Shown here: one piece after another, positions 36,110 through 45,157 of the stretch
How the letters are laid out: each line of letters starts with the position of its first letter
Numbering within the stretch: position 1 is the stretch's first letter
Assembly (NCBI GenBank): GCA_900769345.1
Contig: CAAGGJ010000164.1
Location: forward strand, 21,164 to 85,163
Direction: 5' to 3'
From: Bacteroidales bacterium
Lineage (GTDB): Bacteria; Bacteroidota; Bacteroidia; Bacteroidales; Muribaculaceae
Length of the DNA: 64,000 nucleotides
Position numbers and translations under genes: made by a program
Notes under the pieces: model-generated
The model's database searches: none
The model's input: only the letters and a program-made list of their open reading frames with translations
What the model was told of the DNA's origin: nothing

Positions 36110-39040
36110 ATGAAAAAGACTATTATTCTTGTTGTCTCAATAGCATTATCGTTGCTCGCGTGGCAACCGACCGATGCAAAACAAATAACTCGCTACGTCG
36201 ACCCCTTTATCGGCACCGGCGGACATGGACACACCTATCCGGGTGCCACCACACCTCATGGAGCCGTGCAACTCAGCCCCGACACTCGCACCGGCAACTG
36301 GGACGCTTGCGGCGGTTATCACTACAGCGACTCTCTAATCTTCGGCTTTTCGCACAATCACCTTAGCGGTACGGGCTGCGCCGACCTCGCCGATGTGCTT
36401 TTTCACCCCGATGTAACGCTCGGCACGCCGGGCAACCTTTATAAGCCCACCCCGTTCAGCCACGCCAACGAACAGGCTCGTCCGGGCTATTATAGCGTGC
36501 TCCTCGACAACGGCATCCGCGCCGAACTCACCGCCGGAACCTACACCGGCGTGCACCGCTACACCTATCCCGCTCAAGCATCAGCTCGCATGGTGGTGGA
36601 TATGCTCTGGACCCTCGGCGAAGAGGTAATCTACGAAGCCGCTATCGAACAAACTGCCAACAACGAAATAGCAGGTATGCGCAATAGTCTGGGCTTTGTG
36701 GACCAACAGCACATCTATTTCGTGGCTCAATTCTCTTGCAATATTCGCGACTTCGCTGCCTATAGCGACGGCCGTCGCGTAGAAGGCAATAAAGCCAAAG
36801 GCACTAATATTCAGGCTTCATTCGGTCTCGAAAGCAATGCCGTGACCGTGAATGTGGGTCTTTCTACCGTTAGCATCGAGAATGCTCGCAAAAACTTGAT
36901 GCACGACACCGGCAACGACTTCAATTTCGATGACGTGAGCAAAGCAGCCGATGCTCAATGGGAAAAAGCGCTCTCGCGCGTGATTATCGACGACAAGAGC
37001 GAAGCTCGCAAAAAGGTGTTCTACACGGCACTCTATCACGCCTTGGTGGTGCCTAACATCACCAGCGACTGCAATGGCGAATATCGCGCTCACGATCAGT
37101 CTATTCGCCGTCTCGACGATGGCTGCCGTGAATATAGCACGCTATCGCTCTGGGACACTTTCCGAGCTTGGCATCCGCTTATGACGCTCATCGACCACGA
37201 CCTGGTGCGTAACATCAACAACTCGATGCTCAATAGCTACAACTGCGACAAAAAGCTGCCCATCTGGCCGCTTTCGTCGGGCGAAACGGGTTGTATGATA
37301 GGCTATCACTCTGTGGCTGTGCTCGCCGAGGCTTATCTCAAAGGCATTAGAAACTTCGACGCCGACCGTGCTCTCGAAGCCATGATTGCCACTGCCAATA
37401 CTCGCATCAAGGGCCTCGACTACTATGTAAAAAACGGTTTTATTCCACAAAACGGCAAACGCGAATCAGTGTCGTGCCTGCTGGAATATGCCTACGATGA
37501 TTGGTGCATAGCTCAATTTGCACGCGCCATAGGTCGCATCGATGTTCACGACGAATATATGAAGCGTTCGCAGCAATATGTGAATGTTTTCGACGGTTCT
37601 ACCCGATTTTTCCGCGGCAAACGCTCCGACGGCAATTGGCAAAGCCCGTTCAACCCCTTCGAGGTAGGTCACGCCTACACCGAAGCCACTGCTTGGCAGT
37701 ATCGTTTCTTCGTGCCTCACGATGTGAAGGGCATGGAGCAACTTTTCGGAGGTCGCGAGAAGTTTGTGGCTGCGCTCGACTCTATCTACACTGTCAGCAG
37801 CAACGAACCTGCCGACTTGGTGGACATTACGGGTCTTATAGGTCAATACGCCCACGGCAACGAGCCAAGTCACCATATTTCTTACCTCTACTCTTACATC
37901 GGTCAGCCCTGGAAGACTCAGGAACGCAATCTGGAAGTGCTCAACACGCTTTACAGCGACACACCCGACGGGTTGTGCGGCAATGAGGACTGCGGCCAAA
38001 TGTCGGCTTGGTACATTATGAGCAGCCTCGGCCTTTATGCCGTGGCTCCGGCTTCGGGCGAATATTTGCTTACCACTCCGCTTATGCGCAAAGCCACCAT
38101 ACGCCTCGCCAATGGTCGCTCTCTCACCATCATTGGCGGCGATAGCAAAGCCACTCCTTACATCGCCAAGGTAGAACTCAACGGCAAACCCATCAACACC
38201 GTTTACCTCACTCACGAACAGATTATGCAAGGCGGCGTGCTGAAATTCACTCTCAGCGCCAAGCCCACCGACTGGGGCACGACTGTCGATGCTGCACCCT
38301 ACTCGTTCACTCGCTGCCCTGTGGTGTCGATACCATTTGTAAAGCGTGACTTAAACCTCTTCACAGGCACAATCGATGTGGAGATAGGATCTGCAACCGA
38401 CGAGGCTGCCATACACTACACCCTCGACGGCTCAGAGCCTACCGAACTCTCACCGCTCTACACCGAGCCGCTTGCCATCAGCACCACCACCGTCATCAAG
38501 GCTAAGGCATTTCGCCCGGGCTATCTGCCAAGTGCCACTATGGCAATCACAGCCACCCAAGCCATCAATCGCCCTGCAGCATCACTTACCGAGGCTCAGC
38601 GCACTGAATTGAAGCAAGGCGTCAGCTATGAGTATTACGAAGGTCCGTTTCTCAAGGTTGAGGACATCACCGGCAATCCTGTAAGCACCGGCACACTCAG
38701 CGAACCGCTTATCGACGGCGCCGCTTCGCCCGACCACTTTGCTTTTGTGTTCACCGGATATATCGATGTGCCGAGCGACGGCATCTACACCTTCTTCACT
38801 CGTTCCGACGATGGCAGCGTACTCCTTATCGACGATGTACTTGTAGTGGACAACAACGACTCTCATGCAGCCGTCACTGCCACCGGCACCATAGCTCTCG
38901 CCAAGGGATTGCACCGATTCACACTCAAATATTTCGACGACTATGAAGGCGAATCGCTCCAATGGGGCTGGCGCATACCCGGTGGTGCAAAGATGACAGC
39001 CATCGCACCCGAACTCTTGTATTACCTACCCAAGAAATAA
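36110..39040 (+). CDS. GH92 exo-alpha-mannosidase with chitobiase-like and PA14 domains
   Basis: A 976-residue exported enzyme (signal peptide to about residue 23). Residues 24-745 are GH92, calcium-dependent inverting exo-alpha-mannosidases: YVDPFIGTGGHGHTYPGATT opens the domain, followed by GFSHNHLSGTG, SLWDTFRAWHPL, GNEPSHHISYLY (acid Glu585) and GLCGNEDCGQMSAWY (Glu626, Asp627). Because Glu585 is kept, ordinary mannosidase chemistry is likelier than the phosphomannose-uncapping variant, in which I recall this residue changed. Residues about 760-830 form a chitobiase C-terminal-like domain (IHYTLDGSEP), and 845-976 a PA14 domain (YEYYEGPF, FFTRSDDGSVLLIDD). The extra C-terminal modules are uncommon for GH92 and probably bind glycan. 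The PA14 domain resembles that of the phosphoesterase two genes downstream. Confidence 0.93.
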   Translation: MKKTIILVVSIALSLLAWQPTDAKQITRYVDPFIGTGGHGHTYPGATTPHGAVQLSPDTRTGNWDACGGYHYSDSLIFGFSHNHLSGTGCADLADVLFHPDVTLGTPGNLYKPTPFSHANEQARPGYYSVLLDNGIRAELTAGTYTGVHRYTYPAQASARMVVDMLWTLGEEVIYEAAIEQTANNEIAGMRNSLGFVDQQHIYFVAQFSCNIRDFAAYSDGRRVEGNKAKGTNIQASFGLESNAVTVNVGLSTVSIENARKNLMHDTGNDFNFDDVSKAADAQWEKALSRVIIDDKSEARKKVFYTALYHALVVPNITSDCNGEYRAHDQSIRRLDDGCREYSTLSLWDTFRAWHPLMTLIDHDLVRNINNSMLNSYNCDKKLPIWPLSSGETGCMIGYHSVAVLAEAYLKGIRNFDADRALEAMIATANTRIKGLDYYVKNGFIPQNGKRESVSCLLEYAYDDWCIAQFARAIGRIDVHDEYMKRSQQYVNVFDGSTRFFRGKRSDGNWQSPFNPFEVGHAYTEATAWQYRFFVPHDVKGMEQLFGGREKFVAALDSIYTVSSNEPADLVDITGLIGQYAHGNEPSHHISYLYSYIGQPWKTQERNLEVLNTLYSDTPDGLCGNEDCGQMSAWYIMSSLGLYAVAPASGEYLLTTPLMRKATIRLANGRSLTIIGGDSKATPYIAKVELNGKPINTVYLTHEQIMQGGVLKFTLSAKPTDWGTTVDAAPYSFTRCPVVSIPFVKRDLNLFTGTIDVEIGSATDEAAIHYTLDGSEPTELSPLYTEPLAISTTTVIKAKAFRPGYLPSATMAITATQAINRPAASLTEAQRTELKQGVSYEYYEGPFLKVEDITGNPVSTGTLSEPLIDGAASPDHFAFVFTGYIDVPSDGIYTFFTRSDDGSVLLIDDVLVVDNNDSHAAVTATGTIALAKGLHRFTLKYFDDYEGESLQWGWRIPGGAKMTAIAPELLYYLPKK

Positions 39041-39065
39041 ATAAAACCAAATAAATAACTACACT

Positions 39066-40691
39066 ATGCGAAAAATTCAAATAATGGCATTGAAAGCAAG
39101 CCTATTGGCACTAACAGTGGCTATGGGCATCGGTGTAGGCAACGCACAAAGTTGCGGCAACGATAGCATCTATCGCATTCCATACAAAAACACCTATGTG
39201 AAAGAAGCTCTTGTGGCTGAAAACGACTTCCGCACCGCCAAACCCGTCACCACCGAGTTGCCCAAGAGTTTTGAGGAGGCTCGTCAGGTGCTGCCCGTGC
39301 CCGTTTGGGAGGGCCACCAAGCCGAAATCGACATGTACTGGGAAGCATGGCAGATAGGTGTGAAAAACATCTGCAATCCGCTTCCGGGTTCGGGCTTCGT
39401 GGTGCCTTATATCGACACTGCCTACAATGGCAATATTTTCATGTGGGACTCAGCTTTCATCTTGATGTTCTCTCGCTACGGAGCGCGATTTTTCGATTTC
39501 CAAGGCACGCTCAATAATTTCTATGCCAAGCAGCACCCCGATGGCTTTATCTGCCGCGAAATACATGCCGACGGCAGCGACTGCTTCGAACGCTACGACC
39601 CGGTGAGCACCGGTCCTAACCTTATTCCCTGGTGCGAATTGGTTTATTATCAGCAATTTGGCAATATCGACCGTCTGCACAAGGCTTTCCCGGCGCTTGT
39701 GGCTTACTACAAGTGGCTTCGCTTGAACCACACATGGCGCAACGGCACTTACTGGTCGAGCGGCTGGGGTACAGGCATGGATAACATGCCGCGCGTGAAG
39801 AAGGACTACAACCCCATCTTCAGCCACGGCCACATGATTTGGCTCGACACCAATCTGCAACAATATATGACTGCCTATCAGTTGCTTCAGATAGGTTTCT
39901 ACATTGAGCGCTGGCAGGAAATAGAGGACTTTGAGGACGAAGCCAAGATGCTTAAACGATATGTTCAGGAAAACCTCTGGGACGAAAAGAGCGGTTTCCT
40001 CTACGACCAATATGCCGACGGTTCGCTATGCGACACCAAGGGCATCAGCGCATTCTGGGCTTTGCAGAGCGATATTCTCAGCGACAGCCAGATTAAGCGC
40101 CTCGTGGAGCACCTCAACAACCCCAAGGAATTCAAGCGCCCGGGCATGGTGCCTTCGGTGAGCGCCGACAACCCTAAATACAACGAAAAAGGCCGCTACT
40201 GGCAAGGTGGCGTTTGGCCGGGCACCAACTATATGATTATCGATGGCCTGTGGAAGAAGGGCTATAAAAAAGAAGCTCGCGACATTGCGCTCAACCACTA
40301 CCACCAGGTGTTTGAGGTATTCAAAACCACCGGTACTTTCTGGGAATACTACTCGCCGGAATCGATGAACGAGGGCTTTATGGCTCGTAAGGACTTTATC
40401 GGTTGGACCGGGTTGGCTCCTATTGCCGAATTGATAGAGTTTATAATAGGCATCCGCGCCGACTATCCATCGAACACCATCACTTGGGACCTTAATCTCA
40501 CCGAAGCCAACGGTATTGAACGCTATCCATTCGGCCCCGACGGCAACATCTCGCTCAAGGCAGCAAAACGTGCCAACGCATCGACTGAACCGCAGATTTC
40601 TATCGATAGCAACGTGCCTTTCACGCTCAAAGTGTTCTACGGCAACAAGACCAAGACCATAGAGGTAACTCCGGGCAATAAGACTTATTAA
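39066..40691 (+). CDS. MGH1/trehalase-like (alpha/alpha)6-barrel glycoside hydrolase
   Basis: A 541-residue exported protein (signal peptide ending near GNAQ). It has the (alpha/alpha)6-barrel features of the GH37/GH63 clan: MWDSAFILMFSRYG near 125, GFICREIHADGSD near 160, SSGWGTGMDNMPR near 225 (with the Asp used as acid in trehalase/GH63-like enzymes), GRYWQGGVWPGTNYMIIDG near 377, and a late WTGLAPIAELIEF. These fit the 'MGH1-type' domain used for GH63-like mannosylglycerate or alpha-glucoside hydrolases. Substrate candidates are trehalose, alpha-glucosides or a mannosyl-glycerate-like compound; I cannot choose. Translation probably couples with the next gene (12-bp gap). Confidence 0.8.
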   Translation: MRKIQIMALKASLLALTVAMGIGVGNAQSCGNDSIYRIPYKNTYVKEALVAENDFRTAKPVTTELPKSFEEARQVLPVPVWEGHQAEIDMYWEAWQIGVKNICNPLPGSGFVVPYIDTAYNGNIFMWDSAFILMFSRYGARFFDFQGTLNNFYAKQHPDGFICREIHADGSDCFERYDPVSTGPNLIPWCELVYYQQFGNIDRLHKAFPALVAYYKWLRLNHTWRNGTYWSSGWGTGMDNMPRVKKDYNPIFSHGHMIWLDTNLQQYMTAYQLLQIGFYIERWQEIEDFEDEAKMLKRYVQENLWDEKSGFLYDQYADGSLCDTKGISAFWALQSDILSDSQIKRLVEHLNNPKEFKRPGMVPSVSADNPKYNEKGRYWQGGVWPGTNYMIIDGLWKKGYKKEARDIALNHYHQVFEVFKTTGTFWEYYSPESMNEGFMARKDFIGWTGLAPIAELIEFIIGIRADYPSNTITWDLNLTEANGIERYPFGPDGNISLKAAKRANASTEPQISIDSNVPFTLKVFYGNKTKTIEVTPGNKTY

Positions 40692-40703
40692 AAACCCCTG
40701 ATT

Positions 40704-42152
40704 ATGAAAGCACTACGAACAGTAATATTTGGCATTATTGCAACGCTCACACTTGCGGCATCGGCTCAGAGCACACGCCGTATGGCTTTCAATGCCGACG
40801 GAAAGTTCAAAATCGCCCAGTTTACCGACATCCACTGGTGCGACGATAGTGTGGAGGTGTGCAAACGCACTTTGCAGAGCTTGCAAGCCGTGATCGATAC
40901 CGAACGACCCGACTTGAATGTGCTCACCGGCGACATCATCACCGACCATCCTGCTCTCAAAGGTTGGAAAAGCATAATAGCGTTCTTCGAAAAGCAGAAC
41001 ATCCCTTTCGTGGTGGCTATGGGCAACCACGACGGCGAATTTATGAGCAAAGATTCTATCTACACTCTACTCACCGATAGTCCTAACTATGTGGGCATTA
41101 AGGGCAACCATGTGCACGGCTACGGCAATATGACCATAGCACTGCACGCCTCCAACGGCTCCGACAAGGTGCAGAATGTGATTTATCTCATCGACTCGAA
41201 CGACTATGCCGCCAACACCATTTTCGGCCACTACGACTGGATACACTTCGACCAAATCGACTGGTTTCGCCGCGAAAGCGATCGTTTCGCCGCTAAGAAC
41301 GGCGGCAATCCGGTGCCCTCAGTGGCATTTTTCCACATTCCGCTCATGGAGACCGACCATGTGGTGGGTTTGCCCGACACTTTCGGCCACGCCAAGGAGC
41401 GGTTCAGCAAGGGCATCAACTCCGGCCTCTTTGCCTCGATGCTCGAAAAAGGCAATATGGTGGGCGTATTTGCCGGACACGACCACATGAACGACTATGT
41501 GGGCATTCGGTCGGAAGTGACTTTGGGCTTTGGCCGTTGCAGCGGTTGGGGCGCCTATGGCACTCTCGAGCGTGGCGCTCGCATAGTGCAACTGCGCGAA
41601 GGCTCGCGACACTTCGACACTTGGATTACCACTGCCAAGGGTCGTGAAGCGGTTTATCACAGCCCGTCGGGCATCACTTCGATTGAAGAAAACGCCGAAT
41701 ACCTCGCTCCGGTGAAAGCTACGAAGGTGAAAAATGGTGTCAACTACACCTACTTCGAAGGCAACATCCTAAGCTGCGATGAGATAGCCAAACTAAAACC
41801 TCTTCACAAGGGCGTAACCGATAAGTTCAGCATCGATCTCTACGACACTGCCGACCATTTCGCCTATGTGTTCCGTGCACTCTTCGATGCGCCCGAAAAG
41901 GCTGTCTATAAGTTCCGCTTGCGCAGCGACGACGGCGCACAACTCTTTATCGATGACCGTATGATTATCGACAACGACGGAAGCCACAGCGCCAATTTCG
42001 TGGTGGGCAAGGTAGCTCTCGAAAAGGGCTTGCACCGCATCGAAATCAAATATTTCGAGGACTACATGGGCCAGGAACTGCTTCTGCGCTACCAAACTCC
42101 CGACATCGACGAAACGCCTGTGACACCCCACATGCTATTTATTGAAAAATAA
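40704..42152 (+). CDS. Calcineurin-like metallophosphoesterase with PA14 domain
   Basis: A 482-residue exported protein (signal peptide to about residue 21). Residues 25-310 are a calcineurin-like phosphoesterase with two-metal-site motifs TDIHWCDD, LTGDIITD, AMGNHDGEF, FFHIPLM and VFAGHDHMND; the layout is that of purple-acid-phosphatase-like secreted phosphodiesterases. Residues about 345-480 are a PA14 domain (VNYTYFEGNILSC, FRLRSDDGAQLFIDD, GLHRIEIKYFEDYMG) similar to the one that ends the GH92 protein. A shared C-terminal module suggests both enzymes dock on the same glycan. Sits between the MGH1-type glycosidase and the phosphodiesterase/alkaline phosphatase fusion. Confidence 0.92.
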   Translation: MKALRTVIFGIIATLTLAASAQSTRRMAFNADGKFKIAQFTDIHWCDDSVEVCKRTLQSLQAVIDTERPDLNVLTGDIITDHPALKGWKSIIAFFEKQNIPFVVAMGNHDGEFMSKDSIYTLLTDSPNYVGIKGNHVHGYGNMTIALHASNGSDKVQNVIYLIDSNDYAANTIFGHYDWIHFDQIDWFRRESDRFAAKNGGNPVPSVAFFHIPLMETDHVVGLPDTFGHAKERFSKGINSGLFASMLEKGNMVGVFAGHDHMNDYVGIRSEVTLGFGRCSGWGAYGTLERGARIVQLREGSRHFDTWITTAKGREAVYHSPSGITSIEENAEYLAPVKATKVKNGVNYTYFEGNILSCDEIAKLKPLHKGVTDKFSIDLYDTADHFAYVFRALFDAPEKAVYKFRLRSDDGAQLFIDDRMIIDNDGSHSANFVVGKVALEKGLHRIEIKYFEDYMGQELLLRYQTPDIDETPVTPHMLFIEK

Positions 42153-42192
42153 CTATTAATTCCATACACCAAAAAAAAATTCGTTAGCTGAT

Positions 42193-44145
42193 ATGAAAAT
42201 TTCGAATATCATTCGCGGTGTGGCTGCAGTAGCCCTTTTGGCAAGCGCCTCAGGGGCTTATGCTCAAGCACCCGCTCTACTCCATTCGCACAACGACTAT
42301 GTGCGCACTATGCCTTTCTATGAAGCATATTCGCAGCACATGTATTCTATTGAGTGCGATATGTTCTACAAGGATGGCACGCTCCTCGTGGGTCACGACC
42401 TCGAGGACCTTCGCCCCGACTTCACTTTCGAGCGATTCTACCTCAACCCTATCGTCGACATCTATAAGATGAACGGCGGCAAACCATACGCCGACTCCGA
42501 TGCCGGATTGCAACTGATGGTGGAAATCAAATCAAACAACACCGAAGCCTATATGAAGGCCTTTGTGAAACTCATCAAGCAGCACCCCGATGTGTTCGAC
42601 CCTGCTCGCAACAACAACGCTTGCCGCATAGTGGTCACCGGTCAATACGAACCCGCGCCTGCCGATTTCAACAAATATCCCGACTACATATTGTTCGATG
42701 GCGACATCAATGCCTCCTACACCCCCGAGCAACTCAAACGCGTGGCTATGTTCAGCGTCAATTTCCACGACTACAGCATCTGGAACGGAAAGGGCACTCT
42801 CATCGATGCCGAAAAAGCCAAAGTGGAAGCCGTAATAGCTCGCGCACATGCTCAAGGCAAACCTATCCGCTTTTGGGGTGCGCCCGATGGCATCACTGCT
42901 TGGAACACATTCCTAAACATGGGCATCGACTACATTAATACCGACCACCCGGCTCAGTGCGCCGAGTTTTTCAGCCGCTGGAATGCTAAAAATTATGTTA
43001 TCTCCGCCGATGCTCACATAGAGAGCGACGGCTCCGTAATTCGCAACGACCGTCTCGACAAGATTACTCGCTCGTTCTCGGGATTTAAGAACGATAAGAT
43101 GCAACTCACCGAGCGCCAAGCCATCTACACCCCATCGTATCTCAACGACGGCACCGACAAACCCATTAAAAATGTGATTTTGCTTATCGGCGATGGTATG
43201 GGCATCAACGAAATAGTGGCAGCCGACCGCGTGAACAACGGTTTGACCATGTTCTTGATGAAACACTTCGGTCTGTCGCAAACAGCCTCAGCCGATGCCT
43301 TCACCACCGACTCGGCAGCCGGCGGCAGCGCTCTCGCCACCGGCGTAAGCACTAAGAATCGCCATATCTCGGCTAACGCCGACGGTTCTGCCAACGAGTC
43401 GCTCTCGGAGTATTTCTATGATAAAGACAAAGCTGTGGGCGTGGTTACACTAGGCAATATGGCTGATGCCACTCCGGCGGCTTTCTATGCTCACTACACC
43501 GAGCGCGACAGTGCCGACATCATCACTCGCGCATTGCTCAACGATAAGCTCACCCTGCTTGCAGGTAGCGGAATCAACGAGTTCACCAAGCGAAATGATG
43601 GCGTGGACCTTATAGGCGAACTCCGCAAAAAGGGCTATCGATTTATCCGCGACATCGATGAAATATGCGTCGAAACAGGCAAAACCATCTGCATCGACGA
43701 AGAAATGGGCGAAGGCGCCGAAGTAAGCAACCTCGACCTATTGGCTCGCACCACTCGCCAATCAATCGAAAAACTGCAATCGGCAGGCAAAGATGGTTTC
43801 TTCCTGATGATAGAAGGTGCCAAAATCGACTATGCAGGTCACTCGCAATATTTCCCGGGCAGCGTGCTCGAGACTTTGAGTTTCGATAAAGCAGTAGCCG
43901 AAGCATTGCGTTTTGCCGACAGCAACGGCGAGACCCTCGTGATAGTAACTGCCGACCACGAAACAGGCGGCTTGACACTTATCGATGGCGACCTCAACAC
44001 CGGCGCCGTAGTGGGCTACTTCCTTACCAACGACCACACCCCGGTCCCCGTCCCCGTATTTGCCTACGGCCCTCAAGCCCATAAGTTTATAGGCCAACAG
44101 CGCAACATCGACATCTGCAACAAGATTAAAGCACAATTTAAATAA
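42193..44145 (+). CDS. Fusion: PLC-like/glycerophosphodiesterase domain plus alkaline phosphatase
   Basis: A 650-residue exported protein (signal peptide to about residue 25) with two enzyme domains. Residues 28-270 belong to the PLC-like phosphodiesterase superfamily: LLHSHNDYVR with the first catalytic-type His, IECDMFYKDGTLLVGHD with metal Glu/Asp and second His, LMVEIKSN, and FWGAPDGITAW near the end. Residues 310-650 are alkaline phosphatase: LIGDGMG, TTDSAAGGSALATG with nucleophile Ser374, IEGAKIDYAGH and VTADHETGG, the metal ligands. One polypeptide could thus cut a phosphodiester and remove the remaining phosphate. It ends the six-gene operon and is followed by a strong terminator. 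Confidence 0.9.
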   Translation: MKISNIIRGVAAVALLASASGAYAQAPALLHSHNDYVRTMPFYEAYSQHMYSIECDMFYKDGTLLVGHDLEDLRPDFTFERFYLNPIVDIYKMNGGKPYADSDAGLQLMVEIKSNNTEAYMKAFVKLIKQHPDVFDPARNNNACRIVVTGQYEPAPADFNKYPDYILFDGDINASYTPEQLKRVAMFSVNFHDYSIWNGKGTLIDAEKAKVEAVIARAHAQGKPIRFWGAPDGITAWNTFLNMGIDYINTDHPAQCAEFFSRWNAKNYVISADAHIESDGSVIRNDRLDKITRSFSGFKNDKMQLTERQAIYTPSYLNDGTDKPIKNVILLIGDGMGINEIVAADRVNNGLTMFLMKHFGLSQTASADAFTTDSAAGGSALATGVSTKNRHISANADGSANESLSEYFYDKDKAVGVVTLGNMADATPAAFYAHYTERDSADIITRALLNDKLTLLAGSGINEFTKRNDGVDLIGELRKKGYRFIRDIDEICVETGKTICIDEEMGEGAEVSNLDLLARTTRQSIEKLQSAGKDGFFLMIEGAKIDYAGHSQYFPGSVLETLSFDKAVAEALRFADSNGETLVIVTADHETGGLTLIDGDLNTGAVVGYFLTNDHTPVPVPVFAYGPQAHKFIGQQRNIDICNKIKAQFK

Positions 44146-44180
44146 ACACAATGCCCCACCCACGGGCATCAACCCACCCA

Positions 44181-44225
44181 AAAGCCGGGCTGCGACGATG
44201 TAGAAAATTATCGCAGCCCGGCTTT
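44181..44225 (+). terminator. Terminator of the six-gene enzyme operon
   Basis: Perfect 15-bp stem AAAGCCGGGCTGCGA / TCGCAGCCCGGCTTT with 15-nt loop, followed by CTTTAT. The strongest hairpin in the window. Confidence 0.9.
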
Positions 44226-44476
44226 CTTTATGCAACCACAGAACTAATAGACATTCTAATAAACACAAATCACACCCACCCAAGCACAAATCTTCACAAT
44301 AAGCACGATTGTCAAAACCGCGAAGGAACACGGATAATAGCGCTCGAAAAATACGATAACAGCAAAAAAATCTGTGATATCTGTGAGAGTATATTATCCC
44401 CACCGCATCTTGTGTTAATCTGTGAGCAAAAAATCGTTGTGGAGATTTGTGTTAAAAAATAACACATCCCGAGGCA
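44226..44476. other. Intergenic region with repeat element
   Basis: Convergent intergenic stretch without a gene, rich in ATCTGTGA-like words (44373-44396, 44418-44426). Contains copy A of a dispersed element described separately. Confidence 0.5.
44414..44460. repeat. Dispersed intergenic element, copy A
   Basis: Contains TTAATCTGTGAGCAAAAAAT, TTGTGGAGAT and GTGTTAAAAAA in this order, nearly identical in order and spacing to copy B at 47441-47487; a looser copy C lies at 60912-60970. Confidence 0.7.
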
Positions 44477-44938
44477 TCACACGCCGATGCCGTATTCGAG
44501 TTTTAGGGTATCCATTACGAAGGTGCTTTCGAGTGAGCCGAGGTTTTCGATGGTGCCGAGCACGTTGAGCACAAATTGTTGATAATATCGCATATCGGGA
44601 GCATGTATCTTAAGCAGATAGTCGAATTGTCCGGAAATGTTATAACATTCGGTCACTTCGGGAATGTTGAGCATTCGCTCCATAAAGTCGCGGGCTATCT
44701 CTTTGCTCAATCGACTCATCTTTACGTTGCAAAACACTATAAAACCGCGGTTCAACTTATCGGCATCGAGCACCGCCACATATTTTTTGATATAACCATT
44801 GCGCTCAAGACGCTTGAGGCGCTCAAACACCGGCGTGGTCGACAGATTTACTTGCGCTGCCAGTTCTTTGTTGGTAAGGCGAGCATTTTGCTGCAATATT
44901 CGCAGTATTTTCAAATCGGTTTGGTCTAATGTATCCAT
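44477..44938 (-). CDS. Lrp/AsnC-family transcriptional regulator
   Basis: A 153-residue regulator of amino-acid metabolism. Residues 4-55 form the AsnC-type winged HTH (LDQTDLKILRILQQNARLT, LAAQVNLSTTPVFERLKRLE), and residues 65-145 the RAM/ligand-binding domain (FIVFCNVKMS, VTECYNISGQFDYLLKI). Length and layout are those of a full-length Lrp. It is divergent from metY over 219 bp, with the two promoters nearly touching, so it probably autoregulates and controls metY in response to an amino acid such as methionine or leucine; that link is inferred. Confidence 0.92.
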   Translation of the reverse strand: MDTLDQTDLKILRILQQNARLTNKELAAQVNLSTTPVFERLKRLERNGYIKKYVAVLDADKLNRGFIVFCNVKMSRLSKEIARDFMERMLNIPEVTECYNISGQFDYLLKIHAPDMRYYQQFVLNVLGTIENLGSLESTFVMDTLKLEYGIGV

Positions 44939-45033
44939 ATTTTCCGTTTTTGCAGATTTTGCTTAAAGTGCATTTATTCTATACAAGGCTCTATCATTCA
45001 CCTTCAAAAGAATATTTGCACGGATATATAGCA

Positions 45034-45064
45034 CAAATTTAGTGATATTTTCCATTGTTTCAAA
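45034..45064 (-). promoter_or_regulatory. Complete promoter of the lrp-type gene
   Basis: Minus strand TTTG (45061-45064), 19 bp, TAAATTTG (45034-45041). Start near 45027, leader about 90 nt. Confidence 0.8.
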
Positions 45065-45068
45065 CTTT

Positions 45069-45100
45069 CTTGCGCAATATTTTCTACATTCATAACTTTG
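45069..45100 (+). promoter_or_regulatory. Promoter of metY
   Basis: CTTG, 20 bp, TAACTTTG (45093-45100). The -33 box lies only 4 bp from that of the divergent lrp-type promoter, so a protein bound here would touch both. Confidence 0.75.
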
Positions 45101-45157
45101 TACCGAACAAATAACTAAAGAAAATATTATTAACCGACACATAAAAATGAAAGAATT

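Noticed and set aside
36110..39040. GH92 protein as a mannose-1-phosphate uncapping enzyme
   Set aside because: The acid Glu in GNEPSHH is retained, whereas I recall it replaced in uncapping enzymes; ordinary alpha-mannosidase is more likely.
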